Part shown: in pieces, positions 1-9,832 of the stretch
Layout of the letters: every line of letters starts with the position of its first letter
Numbering within the stretch: position 1 is the stretch's first letter
Assembly (NCBI GenBank): GCA_963921795.1
Contig: OY997653.1
Span: 26,896,773 to 26,960,772, forward strand
DNA from: Nannobrachium achirus
Lineage: Eukaryota; Chordata; Actinopteri; Myctophiformes; Myctophidae
Reading direction: 5' to 3'
Length of the DNA stretch: 64,000 bases
Translations under genes and position numbers: made by a program
The notes under the pieces: model-generated
What the model saw: the letters and a program-made list of their open reading frames with translations, nothing else
What the model was told of the DNA's origin: nothing
The model's database searches: none

Positions 1-737
1 TACTTTTGAATACCGGTACTTAGTAGAATATTAGTAGCCTATTTACTTCACTACAAGGTTTAGATATTTTTGTTAAGTTCTTATCGGACACCACTGCGAG
101 ATGGGTCTTAGTCTTAGACAACCAGTCACCCTTTATTTTACAGTAATGTAAGTAATGCTTTCCTCTTTTGTTTTAAATGCATTTCAACAGTATAGTCATG
201 TTTTGTACAGAAAGTATGCTGTCATTATTACACTCTAATCATCTTGACACATTCTTTGTTTATGAAACGGTTCAACTTTTTATTTTAAATCACAGCAGGA
301 GACAAAGGTAAGAGTTTGTTACAACATGCTCTCTTTGATGTATCTCCTAAGAATGTGTGCCCTCCATAGAGGTAATATGTTAAATAAATGGATTGACATA
401 TCCAAAATGATGCAACAGCTCTGGACCTTAAATTCATCATGCACGTGTCTTGACTGAAGTCAACAGTTGCCCCTTGCTGTATAGTACAGGGGTTAAAGTT
501 CTCAGTCCTGGGGACTGATTTCAGTCTTGAGGATTCCATAGGGGCTATAGTAACCCCATGTAGACCAGGGGATAATACTGATTATTTTTTTACCTTTTTT
601 TACCCTGTAATGTAAAGTTAAAGTTCCAGTTCCATATACATTGACATGACATTCATAATGTGTGTGTATTGGTATAAATGTATATGGGCTAATACTGTAA
701 AGATATAGTTCTACAGTCAGATACACTTCCTTCCAAA

Positions 738-944
738 GTGCTGCTGGTAGCCAGCAAAAAAGCAACAAGATTGTGGTATAAAAGTGACCCTCCAACTTGT
801 GAGCAGTGGCTGTGCATTGTGGAGGAAATATATGTGATGGAGAGATTTACACACAAACTCAGGATACAAGAAGAACTGTTCCTTGAGAAAAGGGAGAAAT
901 GGACTGAATATAAAACCCAACAGAATGACACCACAAATGTCTGA
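738..944 (+). mobile_element. L1-like LINE ORF2 C-terminal fragment
   Basis: A 68-codon open stretch ends in a stop at 942-944. The translation has the look of the extreme C-terminus of fish L1/Tx1-clade ORF2 proteins: an 'AAKKAITRxW' type segment followed by '...WxxIVxEIYVMExxT...LR' and a basic tail ending in WTEYK. The motif IVEEIYVMERFT is visible near residues 27-38. No endonuclease or reverse transcriptase region precedes it, so this is a 5'-truncated dead copy. The assignment rests on recall of the family and not on a search. Confidence 0.55.
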
Positions 945-1950
945 CATGGACTAAAATGTGATAACCAAATGATGTAATAATGTTGATAAAAATAGAAAGA
1001 AAGTACTACAGAAAATCTAATGGAAAAACCTTTGCAGAGTGAAAGTGTGCTTAAACGACAGTCTCTCTCCAAACCATCAACACGCAAGGCAACAGCTGTT
1101 TAAGCACAATACAATATTCTCTATGCACAGCAGCCATATTGGAAAGAAAAGGGCTTCAGTTCAGGGACACTAATGGTTCCTTTAGGAGGTTTCAAATATG
1201 GCCCTTACCCTTACGGGTGTGTAACTCAGGTACAATTGGTTCCATTGGTACACTCAAGAGTTATGGGGGTCCTTGAAATTAAAATGTTTGAGAACCACTA
1301 AATGGAACAGAACCTGAGATAGTCGGGGGCCTTAAGGGGAGAAAATATACATTTCCTGCAAATCAGTCTAAAAGTGCCCAATTTTGCACAGATGTAGCCC
1401 AGTAGTACATGCTCATGATTTAGCTAGGGCGCCCGAGTTTGCAACCTTTGGGGTCACCACAGTGGCCAAATCAAGTTGGGCTCCTATCGACTTTCTATAC
1501 AGGAGGAAAATACCCAGAAAAAATCTGCTTTAAGTAGGATGTGAGGGTTCTAACTAGAGGTTTGTCATGATTCTGAATCCATTGCAAGCCTTTGTTTTGC
1601 ACAAAAAAAAACATTCCTTGGGCTACAAATGGCCCCACAAAACGATGGTTTAGTGATGAGTCATCATCTTTTCACAGTTTGGTGGGTGTTTTGTGGGGCC
1701 ACCTCCCTGACAATAACGATGGGACCACAATTCTTATATGAGACGATTCTAAGATGACCCAATGTTATTCTCATAGAAAATGAACTTCCGTGACCCAGGA
1801 GATGAACCAGTGACGTCAGTACTCTATTAAGACGTGAGGTTGATTCTACAAAAGCCTAATAAAACGGTTTTCAGAAAAAACCTATGTTGCTATGTATCGT
1901 TGTTAGGCAGAAACCTTACCTCCATATTATGTTTTGTTTTCCATAAAATT

Positions 1951-1977
1951 AGCAGATTGCAAGCTTTTAGATCTGCT
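1951..1977. repeat. Short copy of the dispersed hairpin repeat
   Basis: AGCAGATTGCAAGC and GCTTTTAGATCTGCT form a near-palindrome. It sits between a degenerate GCAGAAACC left arm near 1908 and a GGTTTCCACCC right arm near 2016. Confidence 0.5.
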
Positions 1978-2652
1978 ACTTTAGAATTATAATCCTGAAA
2001 AGTTTTGGACATGAGGTTTCCACCCATAGATGCTTTACCAGTTTTAATGGTTAATTAGTGTACTGTACGTGGTAAGACCTGTGAAGGAAATTAGTAAGGT
2101 CTCTGGGAGTGGGACATATCATCTGTAGGGCTGTGTGCTCTCTGGGGGCGTACAGTATGGATGATCTTCTCCTCTGTCACCACTGGGGTTTTCCATGTGT
2201 GTCTGAAGACATTAAAAAAAGACATGCATACTTGTTAACTGACATCTCCAAGTTTAAAACATCGCTACACTAAATAATAAGTACACCGGATCCATTGTAA
2301 CACAGGTTCTTTCCTTTCCTAAAAAGTAAGTATTCTGGAGTTAAAATGCTTCCACCCGACAGCAACAATATAATATAATAAACTCAATAGTTATTACAGT
2401 GATAATATATCGAATTATCAGTACACATTTAATGCAAAAATAAAGAATGGCAATACCTCTAATGAACGTGGAAAAAATATCTTTCTCACATTTCAACTTA
2501 AAAGAGGTGTAGCTATAAAATGTGTAAATGTGCAACTCTTAGATCCTATTTTTAATATCTAACCCTTGACAGCCATTCATTCAAACAGAAAAGCAGCTGT
2601 ATTGAAAATATTTTTTTTTCTCGCACATAATGCAGGACACAGCTCCTGCTAT

Positions 2653-2959
2653 TTAGGCCATGGCTATACGGAGCTGGATTTTTCATATATCCCGGTTTTT
2701 CAGATATCCAGATAGAAAAATATCTAGGTCCACACGAGAAAGATATCTAGGTCTAAAATAATCTGAGTCCCCAGACCTCCACTGGGGGACAAGCACACAC
2801 ACAGTTAAGTCTTAAGAGATATCCGGGTACCGTGTCTACACAGATCCAGAGAATATCCAGCTTTGCGGCCGAAATATCCAGCTTAATGTGGCTGCAGCCC
2901 CAACAGCACAAAAAATGTCTAGCTTCAGAAATATCCAGCTCTGTGTAGCCATGGCCTAA
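2653..2959. mobile_element. Foldback MITE with ATATCCAG motifs
   Basis: The left end TTAGGCCATGGCTATACGGA is matched by the inverted right end, which reads TTAGGCCATGGCTACACAGA on the other strand. The arms stay similar for about 30 bp. The interior repeats ATATCCAG/ATATCTAG-like words on both strands. No coding capacity is visible and I could not settle the superfamily. Confidence 0.65.
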
Positions 2960-2996
2960 ACCACTTGAACACACCTATTCTGGGGGGAACATTACT

Positions 2997-3066
2997 AAAA
3001 ATGGCAGATCTACAAGCTCACAGTGAGCTGCAATGCAACAAGTTGAGAACTTATATGTGCTATTTT
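2997..3066. repeat. Dispersed hairpin repeat, degenerate
   Basis: The left arm AAAATGGCAGATCTACAAGC is well preserved. The right arm has decayed to AACTTATATGTGCTATTTT. Confidence 0.55.
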
Positions 3067-3122
3067 AGGCAAAGAAAGTTGGTGTAGATGGAAGAAAGCG
3101 GCCCATGTAGGGAAGTCTAGAG

Positions 3123-3487
3123 CAGGGGTCAGCAATCTTTTTGAAATGAAGTGCCATGTTTTTATTTTCTAGATAGTCAGTGTGCCATGTCAACATGTTT
3201 AATGACACGCCATCAAAAATTCAGACACATTTTGAGTGTCAGGAAATTGTTATAATGATCATTATAGACTCAAGCAATAACCCATCTATCTCGAGAGTTC
3301 AGGGTTTTAGTGAATGTAGAATTATGTGCAGGATGTAATTTGTGCAAATTATGTGACTTAATTTAATTGACCACATAAAAAAAAACATGTGATTTTAAAA
3401 TAAAAACCCTCTCTCTCACACTTCTGCCAGTGTGCCAGTGATCACCCTCCCCTGTGCCATTGTTGTGCCTAAGGTTGCCTACCCCTG
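3123..3487. mobile_element. hAT-like MITE with 8-bp target duplication
   Basis: The element starts CAGGGGTCAGCAATCTTTTT and ends GTTGCCTACCCCTG. GTCTAGAG (3115-3122) and GTCTAGTG (3488-3495) flank it, an 8-bp target duplication with one mismatch, as expected for hAT elements. The interior is AT-rich and contains the phrase GTGCCA several times. It is non-autonomous. Confidence 0.8.
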
Positions 3488-3606
3488 GTCTAGTGGGTTT
3501 AAGTGGCTACCTTTACACATTTCTGCCAGGAAGAGTTGCAGAGGGAACTGAATCACTGTTAATTGAGACAGACTGAATCAGCATGGCACTGCTGGTCTAG
3601 ACTTAC

Positions 3607-3816
3607 CTCTGAGAATATCCCCATCCTGGTTGGGGTAAAAGGCCAGTTTGAAGATGTGGTTCATAATGCTGCGTTCGATAGGCATCTGGACATCTTGCAA
3701 CTGGTCCTTGCTAGTATACTGCCAGATGGCATCACGGACCATGGCACCATACAGGTAGTGCAGAAAACCCTCCACTGCTGCAGTCTTGTCATCAGCCGCT
3801 GTGCATCCCTGGAAGG
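3607..3816 (-). pseudogene. Isolated GAPVD1-like (VPS9 region) exon
   Basis: On the minus strand this 210-nt exon is bounded by an acceptor (CCCCCCACAG) and a consensus donor (GTAAGT, + strand 3601-3606). It is open throughout, entering with two bases of a split codon and leaving with one. The translation includes FLHYLYGAMVRDAIWQ, IERSIMNHIFKLAFYPNQDGDILR and LQDVQ. By recall these match the start of the C-terminal VPS9 region of GAPVD1 (GAPex-5), a RasGAP and Rab5 exchange factor of endosomes. I found no neighbouring GAPVD1 exon upstream (3817-5700) or downstream (to position 1), though the full gene needs many. The likeliest reading is a duplicated gene fragment. A live gene with its next exon off the left edge and a very large upstream intron is possible but less likely. 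The splice sites and frame are undamaged, so it is young or constrained. Confidence 0.65.
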
Positions 3817-3898
3817 CTGTGGGGGGAGACAGGGAACAATGCAGTGAGCAATCAGTCTGTTGATTACCTTTAAAAATATATATAAAATACAGAGAAAG

Positions 3899-3951
3899 TA
3901 GCCTATCTACAAGCTCACAATGTGCCTTATTGTGAGTTTGTAGATAGGCTA
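3899..3951. repeat. Dispersed hairpin repeat, covarying arms
   Basis: TAGCCTATCTACAAGCTCAC faces GTGAGTTTGTAGATAGGCTA. Both arms carry CCTATC/GATAGG in place of the usual CCGATC/GATCGG, so pairing is kept. Confidence 0.85.
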
Positions 3952-3992
3952 TTTTCACTACTTTTGTGCAACACTTGTATGATGAAGTAGGG

Positions 3993-4524
3993 CAGTGTTT
4001 CTCAAATGGGGGTACGTGTACCCCTAGGGGTACGCAGGGCGGGACCGTACCTATGTTCCCCAGGTTCTATGTTCCCCAGGTTCTATGTTCCCCACTTTCT
4101 TACCACCTAACCCTAACCTCACTAAACTAATGCTGTTAGGTGGGGAACATAGAACCTGGGGAACATAGAACCTGGGGAACATAGGTTGGACCCCCGCAGG
4201 GAGTACGTCAGAAAAACTAGAAAATGGGAATTAGTACTTTACTATTATGGTTAATGATAAAACATTGACAGAGTTTGTGTGAACCTGCTCATCTGTACAT
4301 TTCTAAACCAAATAACATCAATACCTTTACTAGTAGTAACAGTTATTTAATAGAAAGCAGTATTTATTTGCCATTTATTTGCCATTATGCTGTTTTATTT
4401 TGAACATATTGGCATCGGAACTGGACTTTTGATGTCAATTTTGCAGTAGTCAGGGGAAGGGGGTACATGGCTTCAGAAATCAGTATAAGGGATTACTCCA
4501 GCCAAAAAAGATTGAGAACCACTG
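3993..4524. mobile_element. hAT-like MITE, 8-bp TSD, with nested insert
   Basis: Ends are CAGTGTTTCTCAAATGGGGG and ATTGAGAACCACTG. AAGTAGGG occurs on both flanks (3985-3992 and 4525-4532), a perfect 8-bp duplication. The interior shares words such as ATGCTGTTTTATTTT and GGAACTGGACTTTT with the element at 27810-28156, so the two are the same family. A palindromic insert at 4049-4186 interrupts this copy. Confidence 0.9.
4049..4186. repeat. Nested palindrome with tandem CTATGTTCCCCAGGTT units
   Basis: The left arm repeats CTATGTTCCCCAGGTT almost three times and the right arm repeats the complement AACCTGGGGAACATAG. The loop includes ACCTAACCCTAACCTCA. It is absent from the sister element at 27810, so it is a secondary insertion. 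Confidence 0.8.
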
Positions 4525-4532
4525 AAGTAGGG

Positions 4533-5700
4533 CATTCATTTATGAAAACATAGCACGTTGAATACAAGGTTTCTGCCTGAGAACAAGAATTAGAGAGGGT
4601 ATGTGTGTACAAAAGAGAGAGGTCATCAGATCAGCCTGTGTCGCCTCTATATAAGAATGTGAATGATGGCTGCATATATGCTGTGTTGTGAATCCACTAT
4701 AGCCATTTGAAATGTGATGTAATTTTTTGTTCTGCTTGTCCTGCTTCCAAATGTGTAGGAGAAATCCTTAAATTAGAATTAGGCTACTCCAAGGAAAACA
4801 GTAAAAGGGTTTCTATAGGCTACACTATACAGTAAATAATAGTCTACCTCCTTTTGAAGACCAGCTTACTGCTGTTGATCTTGTTTGATCCAACAGATGT
4901 CTAGTATACATCTAAAATACTCTGCAGCACTGCAGATGAGAGAGAGAGGTGAACAAATAACAATAAATTCAACTTCCTCGCACAGTGATAAATACACGTG
5001 CATAAAAAAACATTGCAGTCCTACGTGTTTTTACCTAAAAATGTTGTCAGGTGATGTAGCCTACACATGATGGAAACATGATGCGACACAAACACTAGGC
5101 TACTAAACACACACGTCCCTGTTCTTGATGGTGGTGATTGTGTGTAATATGTGCATGGCACGCAAAAACGACTTCCAAACTCAATTAATTCACTGAAAGT
5201 TTCTTCAGAAAGTCATAGATTGCTTACATTCATGGTTATTTTCCAGTAGGCAACCTTATGTCCATTGCGAGTCCAGTCACAGAGGCTGACTGACTGTTCT
5301 GTGGACATAAGGTGCTCTTTTCCCATAGTACACAAGACCTGGCTTAAACAAATCCTCTCTTAACCCTAATAAAACTAACATAACCATCTCAACATAATGC
5401 ATTTTTATGCATTTCTGACTAGAAGCCCAATATTCTAGGACCATTCCTATATATTATCAAACTTATCCGCCAAAAGTTATTCGCGACCTACCTGTTGTTA
5501 TGAAGGGGGGAAAATACCTTATACAAAGCATTCACCATTCAAGCTTCTAGCGCCCTCTACTGTTGACCGGTGGTCACTACTCTGGAAGAAGCAAATGATT
5601 GGCGCAGAATCCTACAAAAATATATTATTAATTATTAATTATAATTGTTACGTTTTTGGAAAATAGTATAGATCTACTAGGACATTTTGTGAACAAATAA
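4533..5700. other. No feature recognised
   Basis: There are short open stretches only. A small inverted repeat pairs AACCTTATGTCCA (near 5251) with TGGACATAAGGTGCT (near 5302). I see no exon with convincing splice sites and no further GAPVD1 exon. Confidence 0.5.
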
Positions 5701-6137
5701 TAACAATAATAATAAGTACGCTCTTGCACGTTTGGATATAACCTCGCGATACCAGGCTTTCTCGCGAGGATGAGTTGTTTACAAATGAAAATGCCTCAGC
5801 GTCGCGCAGCGTTCCTATTGGTCCGCTGCGCTCGGCAGCGGACCAATAGGGACAGCGCTCGAGCATCCTTCCTGTTTCAAACAGGTGTTCTTCGGATGAT
5901 AACGTTAGAACGTCAGTGCTCATCTGGACTTCATTGAGAACAGACGTGCATCTTAGCGGCTCCACCAGAGACGTTACTGACGAACTACTACTGCTGACTG
6001 CTTGTTTACATCGACGCCTGTCGTCCATCTGTTGCTGTTGTTTCACCGGTCATTTCAACTTTTAATTTGATATTTTCAAACATTTGATAACACTTCTTTT
6101 TGGATCCCTAGTCTTCAGCTTGACCAACTGAACTCAG
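5700..6137 (+). promoter_or_regulatory. Putative promoter and 5' UTR exon of RhoGEF retrocopy
   Basis: This is the only clearly CpG-containing stretch upstream of the RhoGEF ORF. It holds TCTCGCGAGG (5760-5769), one base from the TCTCGCGAGA core-promoter motif of vertebrate genes, then a palindrome with opposed CCAAT boxes (5814-5850). A CT-rich stretch with no ATG-initiated long + strand ORF leads to AACTCAG|GTAAGTAAG, a consensus donor at 6138. I infer a 5' UTR exon ending at 6137, spliced to an acceptor just before the ORF (candidate AGs between about 6268 and 6344). I cannot place the transcription start. Confidence 0.45.
5814..5850. promoter_or_regulatory. Perfect 16-bp-arm palindrome with two opposed CCAAT boxes
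   Basis: CCTATTGGTCCGCTGC, a 5-nt GCTCG loop, then GCAGCGGACCAATAGG. Each arm carries one CCAAT box, in opposite orientations. NF-Y binds CCAAT, so the arrangement suits a symmetric or bidirectional promoter. The regulatory role is inferred. Confidence 0.6.
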
Positions 6138-6161
6138 GTAAGTAAGTTTGCTCTTGTTAAC

Positions 6162-6162
<1 letters not shown>

Positions 6163-6239
<77 letters not shown>
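6163..6239. repeat. (CA)n microsatellite
   Basis: An uninterrupted CA dinucleotide run of about 77 bp, 25 bp after the putative donor at 6138. Confidence 0.98.
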
Positions 6240-6241
<2 letters not shown>

Positions 6242-6363
6242 GGCTTGTTTGTCGTTAATTTACACAGAGGCCTGTTTGCAACAGTTGTGGGTCATTTTCA
6301 ACCATATTTTGGTTTGAGTACACTGTTGTGGTTTGAAGAAGCACTTTGAAGAAGTACTTGACA

Positions 6364-7542
6364 ATGAAGAACACCCAGCCACAGGACGCAGTCGCCGCCT
6401 ACTCAAGGCTCCATGAACAACATCCATGCCAGCCTCTTCTGACAGACGACCAGAAAGTCGAGCTGCGCAACCGCAACTGCAACATGGAGGTCAACGAGAG
6501 GAAGGGGAAGGCAGCCCGGAAGATGAAGTTCATCATGGCCGAGTTGTTGCAGTCAGAGAAGGCCTACGTGAGAGATCTGCGTGGTCTGGAGACATACTGG
6601 TGGGAGATGGCCAGTGGGCTTGAGGAGGAGGTACCTGCAGGCATCCGCAACAAGCAACACATCATCTTTGGTAACATCCAGGAGATATATGACTTTCATA
6701 GCAATATTTTCCTGAGTGAGTTGACCAACTGTGAGCTACCAGAGGATGTGGGACACTGCTTTGCTACCTGGGCTGATGGGTTCCACATGTATGTGAACTA
6801 CTGTAAGAACAAAGTTGACTCCAGTCAACTCTTACTGGAACACGCTGGAACCTTCTTTGATGACATCCGGCAGAAACATGGCCTGGGCTTCGCTAGTTCC
6901 ATCGACTCCTACCTCATCAAGCCTGTGCAGAGAATCACCAAGTACCAGCTACTGCTCAAGGACTTGCTGTCTTGCTGTGAGGATGGAGAGGGAGGAGAGC
7001 TTGCGGATGCTCTTGAGTTGATGCTGAGTGTGCCTAAGAAGGCGAATGATGCCATGAACATCGCCATGTTGGACGGTTTTGATGACAACATGGATGTCCA
7101 GGGGGACTTGATTGTTCATGGCAGTTTCCAGGTGTGGAACCCCAAGACTCTAATCCGGAAGGTTCGCAACCACCACGTGTTCCTGTTCCAGAACTCGCTG
7201 GTCTTCAGCAAGGAGATCAGGGACTCAGCTGGCAGAACTAAGTACAGGTATGTGAATAAAGTACTGACATCCGAGTTGGGGGTGACAGAGCACATTCGAG
7301 GGGACCCCTGTAAGTTTGCTCTGTGGGCAGGAAGGACCCCCGCCTCTCACAACCATACTGTACTTACGGCATCCAGCTTGAAGGCCAAACAGGAGTGGGT
7401 TAAGAACATCCAGGAGAGAATGACACCCCTGAAGGAGCCTCTTCACCTGCAGCCTCAGGCCTCGCTGCAGTCCAGCCGTCCAGGTCCACGTCCAATGCAG
7501 TGGAAATGGCTGACCAGCTGCGTACGCAGACCCAGCCGGTGA
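6364..7542 (+). CDS. Intronless kalirin/TRIO-type RhoGEF (DH-PH) retrocopy
   Basis: The single-exon ORF starts at the first ATG (ACAATGA, 6364) and gives 392 aa. An in-frame TTG at 6346 lies upstream but I prefer ATG. The DH domain spans about residues 54-235 and the PH domain about 240-350. It follows the first GEF module of kalirin/TRIO closely: [51 protein letters not shown] and TSELGVTEH are all visible, and wording such as DVQGDLI favours kalirin over TRIO. N228 and D229 in KKANDAM correspond to the Asn-Asp pair needed for exchange in this family. If active it would load Rac/RhoG-type GTPases. Parent genes spread this region over many exons, so retroposition is inferred. The spectrin repeats, SH3, second GEF and kinase domains are missing. 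The C-terminus ends [12 protein letters not shown], resembling KWLTSPVRR, which in the parents lies well downstream beyond an SH3 domain. Small in-frame indels but no stops suggest constraint. Confidence 0.8.
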   Translation: MKNTQPQDAVAAYSRLHEQHPCQPLLTDDQKVELRNRNCNMEVNERKGKAARKMKFIMAELLQSEKAYVRDLRGLETYWWEMASGLEEEVPAGIRNKQHIIFGNIQEIYDFHSNIFLSELTNCELPEDVGHCFATWADGFHMYVNYCKNKVDSSQLLLEHAGTFFDDIRQKHGLGFASSIDSYLIKPVQRITKYQLLLKDLLSCCEDGEGGELADALELMLSVPKKANDAMNIAMLDGFDDNMDVQGDLIVHGSFQVWNPKTLIRKVRNHHVFLFQNSLVFSKEIRDSAGRTKYRYVNKVLTSELGVTEHIRGDPCKFALWAGRTPASHNHTVLTASSLKAKQEWVKNIQERMTPLKEPLHLQPQASLQSSRPGPRPMQWKWLTSCVRRPSR

Positions 7543-7826
7543 CAGCTCTGGGCTCGCCAGGGAGATCCTATTTCTTAATATGCAGCTAGTTTGTGGGAAA
7601 GATCCCTCAGGATGTGGGTGAAGGCAGAGCTTAAATACAAAGTCTTTGAAGAGTGTAGGACTCGGCGGGGAGCCGAGTCTGGATAGCGGGAGCTGCTGAG
7701 ACCGGGTTAGTGGAGTTGAGGCTTGCTGGAGTTTCCTCCTTGATGTCCATGTAGGGTCAGAGGTCGGTGTGTGGCGAACGGGTAAGAAACCACATACATA
7801 AATGCATCTGTCTGTCTTGTCAGTCG
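7543..7826 (+). other. Sequence downstream of RhoGEF ORF
   Basis: No AATAAA and no homology that I recognise. It contains a short GC-rich hairpin, GACTCGGCGGGGAGCCGAGTC, near 7660-7680. It may be 3' UTR of the retrocopy. Confidence 0.35.
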
Positions 7827-8363
7827 TGTACCACACAGGAGGTTCCCCGGACTGGAGGTCGGGTCCCCCCAGTCAAAGTTGGTCAGTCGAGCCTATCTCC
7901 TGATCGCTACTGTTGCGTGTGGACGCGCTTCCAGGAAGGGGAACGACTAACACAGGCTATTTGTGTAACCTTAGCTGAGGTAAGAACATTTACTTTTTTA
8001 TGTTACCTTATATGGTTTTTAAAGTTTAACATGAAGTAGTAATTGTCATATATATTAGAAATAGTTTTTGTGAAGATAAGGGGAAAAAATCAACAAAAAT
8101 CTGTCTGTTTGTTGTGGACTGTGCTGGAGTTTCCCTGGACTTGAGGTGGAGGTCCCCCCCAGTTGAAGTTGGTCAGTCGAGCCTCCCTCCTGATCGCTCC
8201 TGGTGCGTGTGGACTTGCATCCAGAAAGGGAACGACTGTTGGCATAGATGGGCTGTACTGTGGCTGCAAGAAAACACTAGGCTATTTGTGTAACCTGAGC
8301 TGAGGTAAGAACATTTACTGTTTTCTGTTACCTTATATAGTTTTGTTTTACATGAAGTAGTAA
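7827..8363 (+). repeat. Diverged tandem duplication with donor-like ends
   Basis: The units at about 7827-8042 and 8105-8363 share the blocks AAGTTGGTCAGTCGAGCC, GGAACGACT, GGCTATTTGTGTAACCT and GAGGTAAGAACATTTACT in the same order. The right unit has an extra segment of about 35 bp (near 8242-8277). Both units contain AGCTGAG|GTAAGAAC, a good splice donor, so each could end in a non-coding exon. The function is unknown. Confidence 0.65.
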
Positions 8364-9775
8364 TGGTCATATTAACAATATGTTTTGTGTTGGCTGACTA
8401 GGCCTACTTGGTATTAGAAATAATTGTTTAAGATCTCATTATCATTTTTATAGCACTGAATTTCACCACTTTATAGGGTTTAGATTTTTAACTTCCAAGT
8501 AATAATTGTAGGTATTAGAAATATATGTATACTAGTTGTTGTTGTACAAAACTAAAACTAAAAAAACACAAAACTAAAACTAACCAAAAGAAAGTGTCTG
8601 TCTATCTAATGTATTTTCACAGGTTTCTACTGACGTGGCTTCATCCTCTCCCTTTGGGGAGTCTGTCCTGCGTGCAGTATGTGTCATCACCACTCTGTTG
8701 GCCTGGCGGGCTTGCTCGAGCCGCCCTTCAACCCTGTGATGGTGACTGGCCTTGGCGTCTTGCGGGGCCAGGCTTTAGGTAGCGTCTTGCACCTGAGCCT
8801 GTCTGTCTGTCTATGGAGCACCTGGGTGTGGTAGAGATAAAAGCACTCTTCCCACCACCGCAGCAGTAACTGCGATGCCTCCAGCTTGGCCTGGCGCACC
8901 ATCAATCTAAACACAATTGGCCGTGTTTAGACAATTTACAATTGAGCATTTAGCAGACGCTCTTAACCCAGAGCAACTTAAAATTGGGGTGGAAAGCTGG
9001 CTGGATCAAGTGACCGTTCTTTTTGCTGCACTGCAGAAGCTACTGGCAAGTGTATATGGGAGGATGCACACAGTAGTTTATACATCCCCAGCTGTGGAGG
9101 TGTTAGTGCAGCAACAAGGACTGAAAGGACACTTGGGGACAGTTGGGAATTGACAACGACTAAATTGGGACTTCTCCGATGGATTGCCGCCGTGTAGTGG
9201 CGGAGAAGCTAATGACCCAATGACCCAAGCTTCTGGCAGGTGCTACCATCATGCCGGACAGCTCAAAGGGTATTAGGGATCAGACCAAGAGCAATCCATT
9301 GATAAAACTAACATGTTACAGAAATCACCACAAGAAACCAAAGCACTCCAGCAGACGTCCAAGGAGATGCCAGCCACAACAACTGTTGTGCAAGGTTGTA
9401 TCCCCTCCAAAAGAATCCATTAGAGATGGAGCCTGGTATGTAAGGACTATTATATAAACTGTTATATGACTCATTATACCAATATTCCCTTAGTATTGTT
9501 GATGGTGTGCAGACCACCAGGGCTCTGCTGTGAAGGAAACTGAGGTAACACTTTACTTAAAGGTCTATAATGCACTCATTTAAATAACTGGTTATAAATG
9601 TTTACAATTATGCATAACAACGTATAAGCTTAGTGGAACAGCACATTGTATTTTTCATTTCAAGGACCTCCAAATTGGTATGCATTTGGCTGCGAACTCT
9701 CATCTGAAAAGATTTCTGCCAAGGACCCCCATACATTTACTTACTTATTTATTAAAAAAAATAACCTTTTCTCAA
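8364..9775. other. No gene; LINE/SINE-type tail in reverse
   Basis: ATTTAGCAGACGCTCTTAAC (about 8948-8967) is the reverse complement of the GTTAAGAGCGTCTGCTAAAT type tail found on many fish L2-like LINEs and their SINEs. A 75-codon minus-strand open stretch (8687-8914) is noted but unassigned. I recognise nothing else. Confidence 0.45.
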
Positions 9776-9832
9776 AACGGCAGATCTATGCTCACAATAC
9801 GTTGTGGTGTGAGCTTGTAGATCGGTTATTTT
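9776..9832. repeat. Dispersed hairpin repeat
   Basis: ACGGCAGATCTATGCTCACA faces GTGAGCTTGTAGATCGGTTA. A hAT-type right end, TTTGAAAACCACTT, follows near 9946-9959. Confidence 0.75.

Larger units (their letters stand above)
1..3122. other. Gene-free stretch of transposon remnants
   Basis: I see no exon of a host gene here on either strand. The stretch holds a LINE tail (738-944), a hAT-like fragment ending in TTTGAGAACCACT near 1303, a hairpin repeat at 1951-1977 flanked by degenerate copies of GCAGAAACCTTA and AGGTTTCCACCC, a foldback element at 2653-2959 and another hairpin repeat at 2997-3066. The remainder is AT-rich and unassigned. Confidence 0.6.

Noticed and set aside
5648..6046. 132-codon minus-strand open stretch overlapping the putative promoter
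   Set aside because: Low-complexity start (Q- and S-rich), no domain, and it runs antisense across promoter-like DNA.
8687..8914. 75-codon minus-strand open stretch (LEASQLLLRWWEECFYLYH...)
   Set aside because: It reads like protein, but I could not match a family or find neighbouring exons. Not supported enough to call.
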